From an uncultured Sediminibacterium sp. (GTDB lineage Bacteria > Bacteroidota > Bacteroidia > Chitinophagales > Chitinophagaceae): a stretch of DNA of 64,000 bases. A program made the translations under genes and the position numbers. The stretch covers positions 91,608 to 155,607 of the forward strand of contig NZ_CAMLMJ010000006.1 of NCBI RefSeq assembly GCF_946481145.1. Direction: 5' to 3'. This document shows, piece by piece, positions 16,871 through 25,767 of this stretch; the first letter of the stretch is position 1; each line of letters opens with the position of its first letter. The notes under the pieces are model-generated. The model had not been told where the DNA came from. It searched no databases and saw nothing but the letters and a program-made list of their open reading frames with translations.

Positions 16871-19278
16871 AAAATCTATCAGAGATATTACCCTTATATG
16901 CTGTGGAGCATGATATGATCCTTTCCAAGATGGGGGATATTACGCTTGCTTATAAATTGCAATTGCCGGAGATTTTCACACTGTCAACAGCAGACTATGA
17001 AACACTGCATCAGTCATGGGTGAGGGCGATCAAGTTACTACCACCCGGCACGGTCTTACATAAACAGGACTGGTTTACGGAAGACAGGTATACAGGTGAT
17101 TTTGAAAATACAGAGAATTTTCTTGCCCATAGCAGTGAGCGGTTCTTTCATGAACGTGCATTTTTATCGCATGAAAGTTATTTGATGCTGACACTTTCGC
17201 CTTCTGGTCGCGGAAATGTCAATAGTTATTTTTCCTCGCTCCTGCGTAAACATTTTGTTCCCGTCGAAACTATTGATCCGGCATTCGCCAAAAGCTTTGC
17301 GGGTATTTGTTCGCAGTCTGTAAAAATCCTTATCGATAGTGGCCTGATTGGTTGTGAGCGTTTATCGGGTGATTCTCTTTACGAACTGGTGAACCGGTAC
17401 CTAGTATTGGGTACCGATAGTGTGCAAAGGGATCTTGATTTTTCTGAAACTGTGCGCGTTGGTGAAAAGACTTGCGAACTGTTTACACTCGCTGAATTGA
17501 ATGATTTTCCTTCTTACTGTGGTGCAAGGATCGGTTATGATAAATATTCCACCGAGGCGGGGCAGTTCCCTATCGGATTTACCACTGCCATTGGACAACT
17601 GTTGAACTGTAACCATATCTATAACCAGTACCTGTTTATAGCGGATGCAGGAGAGGTTCGAAAAGAGCAGGAGAAAAAGCGTTTGCGTTTTCAATCCTTA
17701 TCGCTCTATGCGCGCGAGAACCAGCTTGCCAAAGAAGCGACCGATCAGTTTTTACAGGAAATGGCACTTGGTGGACAGCAACCGGTACGGGCGCATTTTA
17801 ATGTGTTGGCATGGGTAAGTGATGATGCAAAGGTTCCGGAAGTAAGAAATTTATGCAGTGCCGCTTTTGCTTCGATTGATACGGTTCCCAGGATTGAAAC
17901 CGTGGGTGCACCGCAGATCTTCTGGGCCGGTATTCCGGGCAACGCGGCTGATCTTCCGATCAATGAAACGGTACTACTTTTTGCGACGCAGGCGGCCTGT
18001 TTTATACACCAGGAAACGCAGTATGAAAATTCACTGAGTGCTTTTGGGATCAGGCTGGGCGACCGGCTGACAGGCAGACCGCTGCAGGTGGATCTGTCGG
18101 ATGAACCGATGCAGCGTGGTATCATTTCCAACCGAAATAAATTTATCCTTGGGCCCTCCGGTAGTGGTAAATCCTTTTTTACCAACCACCTGCTTCGTTC
18201 CTATTATGCGCAAGGTGCTCATATTGTACTGATTGATGTCGGACATTCTTACCAGGGGCTTTGTTCCCTACTTAATGGCCGGTACCTGACTTACAGTGAG
18301 GAAGCAAAGTTTCATTTCAATCCATTTTCGTTGAATGGCGCGTCGGTGGTCGATATCGAGAAAAAGGAAAGTATTAAAACCCTGCTTGTTGCACTCTGGA
18401 AAAAAGATGAGGAAGGATTTACCCGCAGTGAATATGTGGCATTATCCAATGCGCTTCAGCTTTATTATGAACAGGAGGTGGCACAAAGAAATTTCAACAG
18501 CTTCTATGCATTTCTGCGGGATGAATTTAGTATGGTACTTAAAGTTGACAAGGTCAAGGAAAAAGATTTTGACCTTTCCAATTTCCTCTATGTACTGCGC
18601 CCTTTTTACAAAGGCGGTGAATATGATTACCTGCTCAATGCGGAAGAAAATATGGATTTGGTGTATGACCGGTTTATTGTTTTTGAACTGGATAATATCA
18701 AAGACCATCCTATCCTTTTTCCCATCGTGACCATTATCATCATGGAACTGGTTCTCTCCAAAATTCGAAAACTAAAAGGAGTGCGTAAGGTGATTGTGAT
18801 TGAAGAGGCCTGGAAGGCGATTGCCAAAGAGGGGATGGCTGAATATGTACAGTACCTGTACAAAACTATGCGCAAACATTTTGGAGAACCGGTCGTGGTA
18901 ACACAGGAAATAGATGATATCATTTCTTCCCCCATTGTGAAGGATACGATTATTCATAACAGCGATTGTAAAATATTACTCGACCAGTCCAAATATATCC
19001 ATCGTTTTGAGGATGTGCAGCAACTCTTGGGGCTGACCGAAAAAGAAAAATTGCAAGTGCTTTCACTGAATAAGGCGAATGAACCCAGCCGGAAATACAA
19101 AGAAGTATTTATCTCACTCAGTAGCCGGGTTAGCAAAGTGTACCGGATGGAAGTTTCGCAGGAAGAATACCTGACCTATACTACGGAAGAAAGGGAAAAG
19201 CTTGCGGTGATGCAAATGGCGAAAGGTTCAGGTGGTATGGAAGCTGCGATAAAAAAAATGGTCAATGAGAAAATTTAA
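16867..19278 (+). CDS. traG: TraG-family conjugation ATPase (VirB4-like)
   Basis: 803 aa, the normal family length. The N-terminal domain (about 1-390) precedes a RecA-like ATPase with Walker A GPSGSGKS (429-436) and Walker B KVIVIEEAWK (642-651). Later motifs are FGEPVVVTQEIDDIISS and NSDCKILLDQSK, as in Bacteroides TraG. It powers assembly of, or transfer through, the type IV channel. It is a VirB4 homologue, not the coupling protein, despite the name. The frame is intact. Confidence 0.95.
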   Translation: MKNLSEILPLYAVEHDMILSKMGDITLAYKLQLPEIFTLSTADYETLHQSWVRAIKLLPPGTVLHKQDWFTEDRYTGDFENTENFLAHSSERFFHERAFLSHESYLMLTLSPSGRGNVNSYFSSLLRKHFVPVETIDPAFAKSFAGICSQSVKILIDSGLIGCERLSGDSLYELVNRYLVLGTDSVQRDLDFSETVRVGEKTCELFTLAELNDFPSYCGARIGYDKYSTEAGQFPIGFTTAIGQLLNCNHIYNQYLFIADAGEVRKEQEKKRLRFQSLSLYARENQLAKEATDQFLQEMALGGQQPVRAHFNVLAWVSDDAKVPEVRNLCSAAFASIDTVPRIETVGAPQIFWAGIPGNAADLPINETVLLFATQAACFIHQETQYENSLSAFGIRLGDRLTGRPLQVDLSDEPMQRGIISNRNKFILGPSGSGKSFFTNHLLRSYYAQGAHIVLIDVGHSYQGLCSLLNGRYLTYSEEAKFHFNPFSLNGASVVDIEKKESIKTLLVALWKKDEEGFTRSEYVALSNALQLYYEQEVAQRNFNSFYAFLRDEFSMVLKVDKVKEKDFDLSNFLYVLRPFYKGGEYDYLLNAEENMDLVYDRFIVFELDNIKDHPILFPIVTIIIMELVLSKIRKLKGVRKVIVIEEAWKAIAKEGMAEYVQYLYKTMRKHFGEPVVVTQEIDDIISSPIVKDTIIHNSDCKILLDQSKYIHRFEDVQQLLGLTEKEKLQVLSLNKANEPSRKYKEVFISLSSRVSKVYRMEVSQEEYLTYTTEEREKLAVMQMAKGSGGMEAAIKKMVNEKI

Positions 19279-19405
19279 GATGGTGGTACTGGTATTTGTA
19301 GTGGTGTCGGTGATCCTGTTTTGTGTGTGGCGGTGGTGGCCATCTGCAGACCAGTGGCGGGACATGGTCATTGATTTATATATCAAAATATTCTGTGAGA
19401 AATGA
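19265..19405 (+). CDS. 46-aa single-span membrane protein, unknown
   Basis: A short frame begins at the ATG at 19265, overlapping traG by 14 bases, and ends with TGA at 19403-19405, overlapping the next ATG by 4 bases. It has a basic N-terminus (MRKFK), one hydrophobic span (VVLVFVVVSVILFCVW) and an amphipathic tail (WRDMVIDLYIKIFCEK). Tight coupling on both sides is the main reason to believe it is translated. It lies where other Bacteroidetes loci have traH, but no homology is claimed. Confidence 0.6.
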   Translation: MRKFKMVVLVFVVVSVILFCVWRWWPSADQWRDMVIDLYIKIFCEK

Positions 19406-20025
19406 AACAAAAAATTTGTCAGCTAATCGTGTTTGTTTGTCTGTTAGGTAACGGTGTTATTGCGCAGTCCATTGATCCGGTATCACTGATCCTTGCCAAA
19501 GCAATTAAAGCCATTGACCTGAAAGTACAGCGCCTGCAAAATGAAACACTTGTGATGCAGGGCGTGCAACAGATGGCGGAACAGGAGCTTGGGCGGTTGA
19601 AATTATCGGAGATCGCGGGATGGCAACAGCAATTGCAGGGGCTGTACGCAAGATATTTTGCGGAGTTGAAAGAGGTGAAGGGGGTGATTGCCAGCGGGTC
19701 GGTGGTAAGAAAGATTTTATCCTTACAAAAGGAAGTGGTGAGGGAATACGGAAGGCTCGGAAAGGATGCAATTTTAAAACGGGAATATGATGGTTTACTC
19801 AATAGCAGTGTTGAGATTTTACATACGCTGCAACTGGTGCTAACGAGCGGTCTTTCTATGCGTGACTCGCAAAGGCTTGTACTGCTCTCTACACTAAAAG
19901 CTGCGATGTATCACTGTCTGGAGGGGATGCGCGAATTAAATAAACGGCAAGCCGAAATCATTTTGACAAAAGCCAGGATGAAAGCGGGTATTGATTATGT
20001 GAAAGGGTTGCACGGATTAAAATGA
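19402..20025 (+). CDS. TraI-like exported conjugation protein
   Basis: 207 aa. A signal peptide (LIVFVCLLGNGVIAQS) is followed by long amphipathic helices (AIKAIDLKVQRLQNETLVMQ; AEQELGRLKLSEIAGWQQQL) ending in AEIILTKARMKAGIDYVKGL. Helical, periplasmic proteins at this position after traG are the TraI type (VirB5-like). It overlaps its neighbours by 4 bases on both sides. Confidence 0.7.
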   Translation: MKQKICQLIVFVCLLGNGVIAQSIDPVSLILAKAIKAIDLKVQRLQNETLVMQGVQQMAEQELGRLKLSEIAGWQQQLQGLYARYFAELKEVKGVIASGSVVRKILSLQKEVVREYGRLGKDAILKREYDGLLNSSVEILHTLQLVLTSGLSMRDSQRLVLLSTLKAAMYHCLEGMRELNKRQAEIILTKARMKAGIDYVKGLHGLK

Positions 20026-20666
20026 ATATGAGTATGAAAATCAAAAAGCAATTATTTGTCTTTGGTTTCCTGCTCTTTGCTGCATTGGGTCTACGAGGGC
20101 AGGCGCAGGAACTGGAGCAGTTGAAGTTGAACCTGGAAAAACTCCTGCAGTTAAAACTGATGCTGGCAAGGGCCAAACAGGGGTACGAGGTTTTGCAAAA
20201 TGGTTATAACGCCCTGCGGGATGCAGTAAAAGGAAATTATGCGTTGCATAAACAGGAAATGGACAGGCTAATGATGGTCAGCGGGCAAGTGAAGCGAATG
20301 GCCACCATAAAAAAGATGCAGCGCGATGCGGTGGCAGTCCAATATGAGTTTGAAGGATGGTATAAGTATGTTCAATTGGCGAAGGTTTTTAATGCAAGCG
20401 AACTTTTGCAGATAAATGAAAGGTATAGTGGCTATGCCGCGATGATGGCAGATGATGCTGCGCAGGTTCAATTGGTGGTTAGTCCCAATGTCTTACGCAT
20501 GAATGATGCAGAAAGAATGGATGTGATAACACGCTTGTCAGAAAACAGCTTTGCAACCTGTAAGAAAATCGGGAGGTTGATCCAGGAACAAAGCCTGGTT
20601 GCTTTGAAGATGATAAGACATAAAAAGGATCGGGAAGCTATGCTACGGATTTATGGTAAGAAGTAA
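20022..20666 (+). CDS. Second helical exported conjugation protein (TraI/VirB5-like)
   Basis: 214 aa with a signal peptide (VFGFLLFAALGLRGQA) and a coiled-coil-like helical body (LEQLKLNLEKLLQLKLMLAR; KGNYALHKQEMDRLMMVSGQ). The C-terminus, MNDAERMDVITRLSE ... IRHKKDREAMLRIYGKK, closely follows the end of Bacteroides TraI-type proteins (MSDKERMDVV ... LYG). This and the preceding gene look like two related parts of the same periplasmic component. It overlaps the upstream gene by 4 bases. Confidence 0.7.
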   Translation: MNMSMKIKKQLFVFGFLLFAALGLRGQAQELEQLKLNLEKLLQLKLMLARAKQGYEVLQNGYNALRDAVKGNYALHKQEMDRLMMVSGQVKRMATIKKMQRDAVAVQYEFEGWYKYVQLAKVFNASELLQINERYSGYAAMMADDAAQVQLVVSPNVLRMNDAERMDVITRLSENSFATCKKIGRLIQEQSLVALKMIRHKKDREAMLRIYGKK

Positions 20667-20677
20667 AATTGGTGATC

Positions 20678-21679
20678 ATGAAAATGTGTGTGTGGATCAT
20701 GTGTGTGGTATTACCACTAAGTATAAAAGCGCAAGGTATCTCAAATGGTACACCGTTTCAGGTACTGCTGGATAACCTGTATAAGGATATGATACCCCTT
20801 TGTAAGGGACTGATCGCTTCTGCTAGGCTGATTGGGGGTTTTGGTGCGCTCTGGTATATCGGCATGCGCGTGTGGCGCAGTATTGCTGCTGCAGAACCGG
20901 TAGATGTATATGGATTGCTCCGGCCTTTTGCACTCGGATTTTGTATCCTTATTTTTCCATCTGTCATTGACCTGATCAATGGTATCCTGCGCCCCACTGT
21001 ACAGGCGACGGTTTCCATGGTCAAAGATTCAAATCAAGTAATCAACCGATACCTGGCGATAAAAAAAGAAGACAGTTCGCTGTTTGGTGTACTCAGCCCT
21101 GATTATTGGATCAGGGCAGCTTTACAGGGCATCCTTGAATTTTTGTTTGAAACGGTTGCACTGTTGATTCATGCCATCCGGACTTTTTATTTGATAGTGC
21201 TTGCCATTATCGGACCACTGGTTTTTGGGCTTTCTATCTATGACGGATTTCAGCATTTGATTACCGTTTGGCTGGCACGTTATATCAATGTCTTTCTATG
21301 GCTGCCGGTGGCCAATATCTTCGGAGCGATCATTGCAAAGATTCAAACGAACATGATCAGCGGACAGACTTTTAGTGTTCCCTTGCCCGGTCAACCGCTT
21401 TCCCTGACGGACTGGGCCTATCTCGCTTTTCTGCTCATTGCCATCGTGGGTTATTGCACCGTTCCCTCTGTTGCTAATTATATCGTGAATGCAGGGGGTG
21501 GTAATGCACTATTACACAAAGTAACCAGTTTCTCCGCGGGTGTGGCGAAGGCTGCGGGTAGTGCGGCTTCTGGTGGTATGTCGGCGGATACGTTTGGAAA
21601 TGGTGCATCCCGCATGAGTAGTAGTATGGGTGATAACGGTGTGAGCAATGGTTATCTCAAAGACAAGTTAAAAGGTTAA
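20678..21679 (+). CDS. traJ: TraJ-family conjugation membrane protein (VirB6-like)
   Basis: 333 aa from the ATG at 20678 (a TTG at 20669 is possible but poorer). A signal-like N-terminus precedes about six membrane spans, including IRTFYLIVLAIIGPLVFGLSIYDGF with the conserved RxFxLxxLxIxGP motif of TraJ. A Gly/Ser-rich, probably disordered tail (GNGASRMSSSMGDNGVSNGY) ends the protein. TraJ forms the polytopic inner-membrane part of the channel. It ends 2 bases before traK. Confidence 0.9.
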   Translation: MKMCVWIMCVVLPLSIKAQGISNGTPFQVLLDNLYKDMIPLCKGLIASARLIGGFGALWYIGMRVWRSIAAAEPVDVYGLLRPFALGFCILIFPSVIDLINGILRPTVQATVSMVKDSNQVINRYLAIKKEDSSLFGVLSPDYWIRAALQGILEFLFETVALLIHAIRTFYLIVLAIIGPLVFGLSIYDGFQHLITVWLARYINVFLWLPVANIFGAIIAKIQTNMISGQTFSVPLPGQPLSLTDWAYLAFLLIAIVGYCTVPSVANYIVNAGGGNALLHKVTSFSAGVAKAAGSAASGGMSADTFGNGASRMSSSMGDNGVSNGYLKDKLKG

Positions 21680-21681
21680 GG

Positions 21682-22299
21682 ATGTTTAAGCCTACACAAA
21701 ATATGGATCATGCTTTTAAAGTGATGCGACTGTTCATGCTCATGGTAGTTCTTGGCAGCATTATCCTGGGTGTCTATGCACTATACAGCAATACGGTGCT
21801 GTCCGCAAAGTTACAGGACAGGGTGTACGTGTTGCACAACGGCCGGGCGGTGGAAGTATTTGCTGCTTCGAGAAAAGAAAATATCGGTGTAGAAGTCCGT
21901 GATCATGTGAAGCGTTTTCATGAACTGTTTTTTTCACTTGACCCGGATGAAAAAGCGATTGCGACTACTATCAAAAAAGCGCTCTACCTATCGGACGGAA
22001 GTGCCAAGAAACAATATGACGACCTGGTGGAAACGGGTTATATCGCAGGGATTATTTCCGGTAACGTAAGCCAGCAAATTGTGATTGATAGTGTGCAGGT
22101 GGAAACCACTGCAGAACCATTTGTCTTTCGCTGTTATGCTACCCTTCATATTATCCGCTCCACCAGCATTGTTACCCGAAACCTTATTACACATGGTTAT
22201 TTACGCAGCGTTGCACGGTCTGACAATAACCCGCATGGCCTGCTGATTGAAAAATGGGCAACCATCGAGAATAAAGACATTAAAATGGAGGAAAGATGA
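21682..22299 (+). CDS. traK: TraK-family conjugation protein (VirB8-like)
   Basis: 205 aa. A cytoplasmic N-terminus and one span (MLMVVLGSIILGVYALYS) precede a periplasmic domain with EVRDHVKRFHELFFSLDPDE and ending RSDNNPHGLLIEKWATIENK. These are the standard TraK landmarks. It bridges inner-membrane and periplasmic parts of the channel. It overlaps traM by 4 bases. Confidence 0.93.
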   Translation: MFKPTQNMDHAFKVMRLFMLMVVLGSIILGVYALYSNTVLSAKLQDRVYVLHNGRAVEVFAASRKENIGVEVRDHVKRFHELFFSLDPDEKAIATTIKKALYLSDGSAKKQYDDLVETGYIAGIISGNVSQQIVIDSVQVETTAEPFVFRCYATLHIIRSTSIVTRNLITHGYLRSVARSDNNPHGLLIEKWATIENKDIKMEER

Positions 22300-23375
22300 A
22301 AAAGAAATTGATCATGGCAGGCATCGCATTGCCCTTTGTTTTACTGATCATCTGGATACTGGGCCCTGTGTTTGGTTCGAAGGAAGTTGTTTCCACTCAG
22401 CCGAAAGGTTTCAATACGCAATTACCGCGGGCACAGATAGCAAAAGATTCGGTGCTTGATAAACTCAGTTTCTATGCTCATGCAAAAATGGATTCTGTCA
22501 AACGGATGGAACAGATCAATATGGATCCTTACAGGAATAGGCCAGTTGTGGAAGATCAGACGGATGAAGTGACCGAAAGGGAGATCAGTATGGTTCAAAA
22601 AAAAATGTACCGTCCAATAGATGATGATCCTTACATCGTCCACGCACAAAAGCAACTGGTGGTAGATGCTCCCTTTGTGAGTGAAGCGGTAACAAAGACG
22701 GATCCTGAAATAGAAGCCATCAATGCGACACTGGATAAAATTGCTGCATTGCAGCGGCCGGTTGAACGTGTAATTCCCTCGGAGGTTTTGACAGAGAATA
22801 AAAAGTTGGTGGATGTACTTATCGGCGAAAAAATAAATGAGACTTTTTTTGGAAAAGCGGTTACCGCAAGGTCGGGCTTTTTTGGTGACGGTAGTCAGGC
22901 TGCTGAACCAGGTCAGGGAATAAGTGCGATCATTCCCTATGGTCAGGTTGTGCAGCCTGGTTCGACGGTTCGGGTGGAACTGCGCAATGCTGTTCAAATA
23001 AAGGATACCGAAGTTCCTGCCGGATCCGTTCTCTCAGGCATTGCAGCACTCAACGGTGAGCGGTTACAAATTCAAATTCCTTCTATCAGGGTCGGTGCAC
23101 AGATTTTTGCCGTGCAACTAGCTGCGTTTGATATGGATGGGCTGGAAGGTATCTATGTGCCGGGTTCTATTTCAAGGGATGTGATCAAAGCTTCGGCGGA
23201 TGGTGCTGTCCAGTCCATTGGTATCGGTGGTTTTGATGCATCGATCAAAACGCAGGCGGTTTCGGCTGGTGTGGGTGCTGCCAAAGGTTTACTATCAAGA
23301 AAAGTCAAAGCGGTTCGTGTGAATCTGCCCGCAGGTTATCCTGTATTACTCATGCGAAAAAATAGTGTGGAATGA
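22296..23375 (+). CDS. traM: TraM-family conjugation protein (VirB10-like)
   Basis: 359 aa. One N-terminal span (LIMAGIALPFVLLIIWILGPVF) is followed by a charged linker and a C-terminal beta domain (FFGDGSQ ... ISAIIPYGQVVQPGSTVRVE ... IPAGSVLSG-like, then VYVPGSISRDV-like and SRKVKAVRVNLPAGYPVLL). The order and closing motif match Bacteroidetes TraM. It overlaps traK and traN by 4 bases each. No separate traL is present between traK and traM. Confidence 0.92.
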   Translation: MKKKLIMAGIALPFVLLIIWILGPVFGSKEVVSTQPKGFNTQLPRAQIAKDSVLDKLSFYAHAKMDSVKRMEQINMDPYRNRPVVEDQTDEVTEREISMVQKKMYRPIDDDPYIVHAQKQLVVDAPFVSEAVTKTDPEIEAINATLDKIAALQRPVERVIPSEVLTENKKLVDVLIGEKINETFFGKAVTARSGFFGDGSQAAEPGQGISAIIPYGQVVQPGSTVRVELRNAVQIKDTEVPAGSVLSGIAALNGERLQIQIPSIRVGAQIFAVQLAAFDMDGLEGIYVPGSISRDVIKASADGAVQSIGIGGFDASIKTQAVSAGVGAAKGLLSRKVKAVRVNLPAGYPVLLMRKNSVE

Positions 23376-24148
23376 AAAAGTGGATACTGTTTGGTTTGTT
23401 GATTATTTGGGCGTGGGTATCAGAGGCGCAGCATCTTAGTCCTATCCAGCAGCTGGCCGTTGCAGTCAACAGAACTACCAATCTTATTTTTCCGGCCGCC
23501 ATTGTATCCATTGACCGTGGATCCGCAAATATCATTGTACAAAAATCAACGGACTTTGTACTACGGGTAAAAGCGGATACCGTCTTTACAGATACTACCA
23601 ATCTGACGGTTATTACCAGTGATGGGAAATTGTATTCTTTCCTGGTTTTGTTTTCACCAAGTCCTAATCAGTTGACCATGAATTTGGGTGCGGGTGAGCC
23701 GTTGGATAAGGATACGAGTCTTATGGCAGTCGTGCGGAAAGTGCAGCCACTGCGACATAATTTATACGGCATTCGCTACAGTGCAGGAAAAGTGAAGCTG
23801 GCAGTAGTGGGGATGTATAGCACGGGTTTTATGCTTGCTTTACAAGTCTGTATCACCAATCATTCTTCCCTTTCTTTTACCGTTGGAAAATTGCGGTTGC
23901 GCCTTGTTACCACAAATACTCCAAGGCGGTCACCGGTGCAGGAAGTCGAAGTGGTTCCATTACTGGTTGAACCCACCGCATTAAAAGTAAACTATAAACA
24001 GGCAGGCTTATTCACTGTACTGGTTCCTGTCAGCGATATGAATGCCAGACAGGATTTGCATATCACCGTACATGAACAAAATGGAGACAGGCATTTGCGT
24101 GTAAGTATTGCCAACCGTTTTCTATTTACCGCACCAATTATACCATAA
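23372..24148 (+). CDS. traN: TraN-family conjugation protein (VirB9-like)
   Basis: 258 aa with a signal peptide (FGLLIIWAWVSEAQ). The beta-rich body has TTNLIFPAAIVSIDRGSANI, VLRVKADTVFTDTTNLTVIT and HNLYGIRYSAGKVKLAVVGMY, the core pattern of Bacteroidetes TraN (NKTT..IFP..I.SVDRGS..V). It forms the outer-membrane-proximal part of the channel. It is the last recognisable channel gene here. Confidence 0.92.
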   Translation: MKKWILFGLLIIWAWVSEAQHLSPIQQLAVAVNRTTNLIFPAAIVSIDRGSANIIVQKSTDFVLRVKADTVFTDTTNLTVITSDGKLYSFLVLFSPSPNQLTMNLGAGEPLDKDTSLMAVVRKVQPLRHNLYGIRYSAGKVKLAVVGMYSTGFMLALQVCITNHSSLSFTVGKLRLRLVTTNTPRRSPVQEVEVVPLLVEPTALKVNYKQAGLFTVLVPVSDMNARQDLHITVHEQNGDRHLRVSIANRFLFTAPIIP

Positions 24149-24159
24149 AACGAAATGCT

Positions 24160-25749
24160 ATGATGATTTATAACGGACAAACCGCTGCGGTAATTCATGG
24201 ATTACTGGAAGCCATGCAATCGGGAAAACAATGGTTGGGTATTGATCAATCCATTCAACAGGTTTCCAAAACCGATCTTCATTTTTTTGAAACCCATGAC
24301 CGGGCGATAGATTTTAAAGAGTACAACCAGCAACAACAAAAGGAGGTTGCCCTGCTTCCGGTTGAACTCACTTATGAATACCTGGTTGACCGTCTAAGGG
24401 AAGCGCATGTCATTGGACAGACAAATCCTTCTATTAAAATTGAAGTGGATTTTATCCAGGGATTGTATGAAATCATAAAAGAGGATTTATCGTTCGCGCA
24501 TCTTGTTGAAGAGATGGACGCTTTTGATTGGTCGAAAGTGTTTTATGATCCACTGGAAGCGAATACGCAAGCGGAGACTTTTGAAGACAAGGTACAATTT
24601 AACCGGCTGGAGGCTCTGGTCGAAGCACTGAGCGCTTTTGCACAAATGAGTGAAACAGCACAGGAAAGAATAGGTGCACTGCTGCATCGATATTGGGATG
24701 GGGAAGCAATGGCCTTGCAGATTGAGGCGGTATTGCAAGGCAGTATGACGGGGCTTGGGAAAAATATTTATACGCTTCAAGCATCGGAAAATATTTTAAA
24801 CGAACCCGATCCTGAAAACAGGATAGACCCGGATCGAAACCCATTATATGACAAGGATGGTAATGCATTCACGGATGCATTAATAGAACATTGGGAACAT
24901 CAACAATTAGTAAATCAAAAAACAAATGATATGAACATGGAAAATCTAAAGTATCTGAAAGACAATCTTAAATACACAGGTTTTGGAGATGCTTTGCATG
25001 CTGAACTTGAAAAAAATATTACTGCCAAGAAAAATGAGTTTCAGTTGCATTTTACCACGCAAGTAAATAACCGGCCTTTTGATGCGGTTCTCGACTTTCG
25101 TAAATCCAATACCGCAGATATCTATTTCTTTAACCGTTACAAAGCGACTATTGAAAAATCTAACGGCGAAAAAGTCAGTCAAGGTTTTCAAATCAATAAA
25201 GGCAAAGGAGTAACCGCCAAGCAGGCGTATAATCTCCTGCAGGGACGTGCCGTTAAAAGAGAAATGACCGACGCAAAGGGGGAAGAATACCAGGCCTGGA
25301 TACAGCTTGACTTTGATAAAAAAGATGAGAAAGGGAATTTTAAAGTCAACAAATACAATGAAAATTATGGGTACGACCTGCGCGATACCATTGCCAGTTT
25401 CCCCGTTTTGGAACTTGATGGCGGTGAAAAGGAAAAAGATCTTTTACGATCACTTGAAAAAGGGAATGCGCAAGTGGCAACCATTGATAATAATGGCGAA
25501 CAATTAAAAGTGTTTCTGGAAGCGAATCCGAAATACAAAACCCTCAATGTGTATGATGAGCAGTTTAAAATGCTGAAGCATGAGGAGTTGCCGAAGTTGG
25601 AGAAGGAACAGCATGTTAAACAGGGGCAAGAAGTTGGTGAACCCAGAAGGGAAGTTAAGCAGGGGAAAGAGTTGAAGCATACCCAAAAGAACGTGAAAGG
25701 ATTGATTAGTAAGAAACGAGTACGTAATCAGCAAGGCGTAAAAATATAA
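24160..25749 (+). CDS. Mobile-element protein, apparently two modules fused
   Basis: 529 aa. Residues 1-255 are acidic, helical and unrecognised. From the internal MNMENLKYLKDNLKYTGFGD (residue 258, ATG at 24931) onward the sequence looks like a protein type often encoded alone in Bacteroidetes mobile DNA. It contains KKNEFQLHFTTQVNNRPFDA, FNRYKATI and NLLQGRAVKREM, and ends in a Lys/Gln-rich basic tail (KHTQKNVKGLISKKRVRNQQ). The function is unknown. The basic end suggests nucleic-acid contact (inference). No frameshift was seen. Confidence 0.65.
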   Translation: MMIYNGQTAAVIHGLLEAMQSGKQWLGIDQSIQQVSKTDLHFFETHDRAIDFKEYNQQQQKEVALLPVELTYEYLVDRLREAHVIGQTNPSIKIEVDFIQGLYEIIKEDLSFAHLVEEMDAFDWSKVFYDPLEANTQAETFEDKVQFNRLEALVEALSAFAQMSETAQERIGALLHRYWDGEAMALQIEAVLQGSMTGLGKNIYTLQASENILNEPDPENRIDPDRNPLYDKDGNAFTDALIEHWEHQQLVNQKTNDMNMENLKYLKDNLKYTGFGDALHAELEKNITAKKNEFQLHFTTQVNNRPFDAVLDFRKSNTADIYFFNRYKATIEKSNGEKVSQGFQINKGKGVTAKQAYNLLQGRAVKREMTDAKGEEYQAWIQLDFDKKDEKGNFKVNKYNENYGYDLRDTIASFPVLELDGGEKEKDLLRSLEKGNAQVATIDNNGEQLKVFLEANPKYKTLNVYDEQFKMLKHEELPKLEKEQHVKQGQEVGEPRREVKQGKELKHTQKNVKGLISKKRVRNQQGVKI

Positions 25750-25767
25750 TCACCCTAAACCCTTGTT

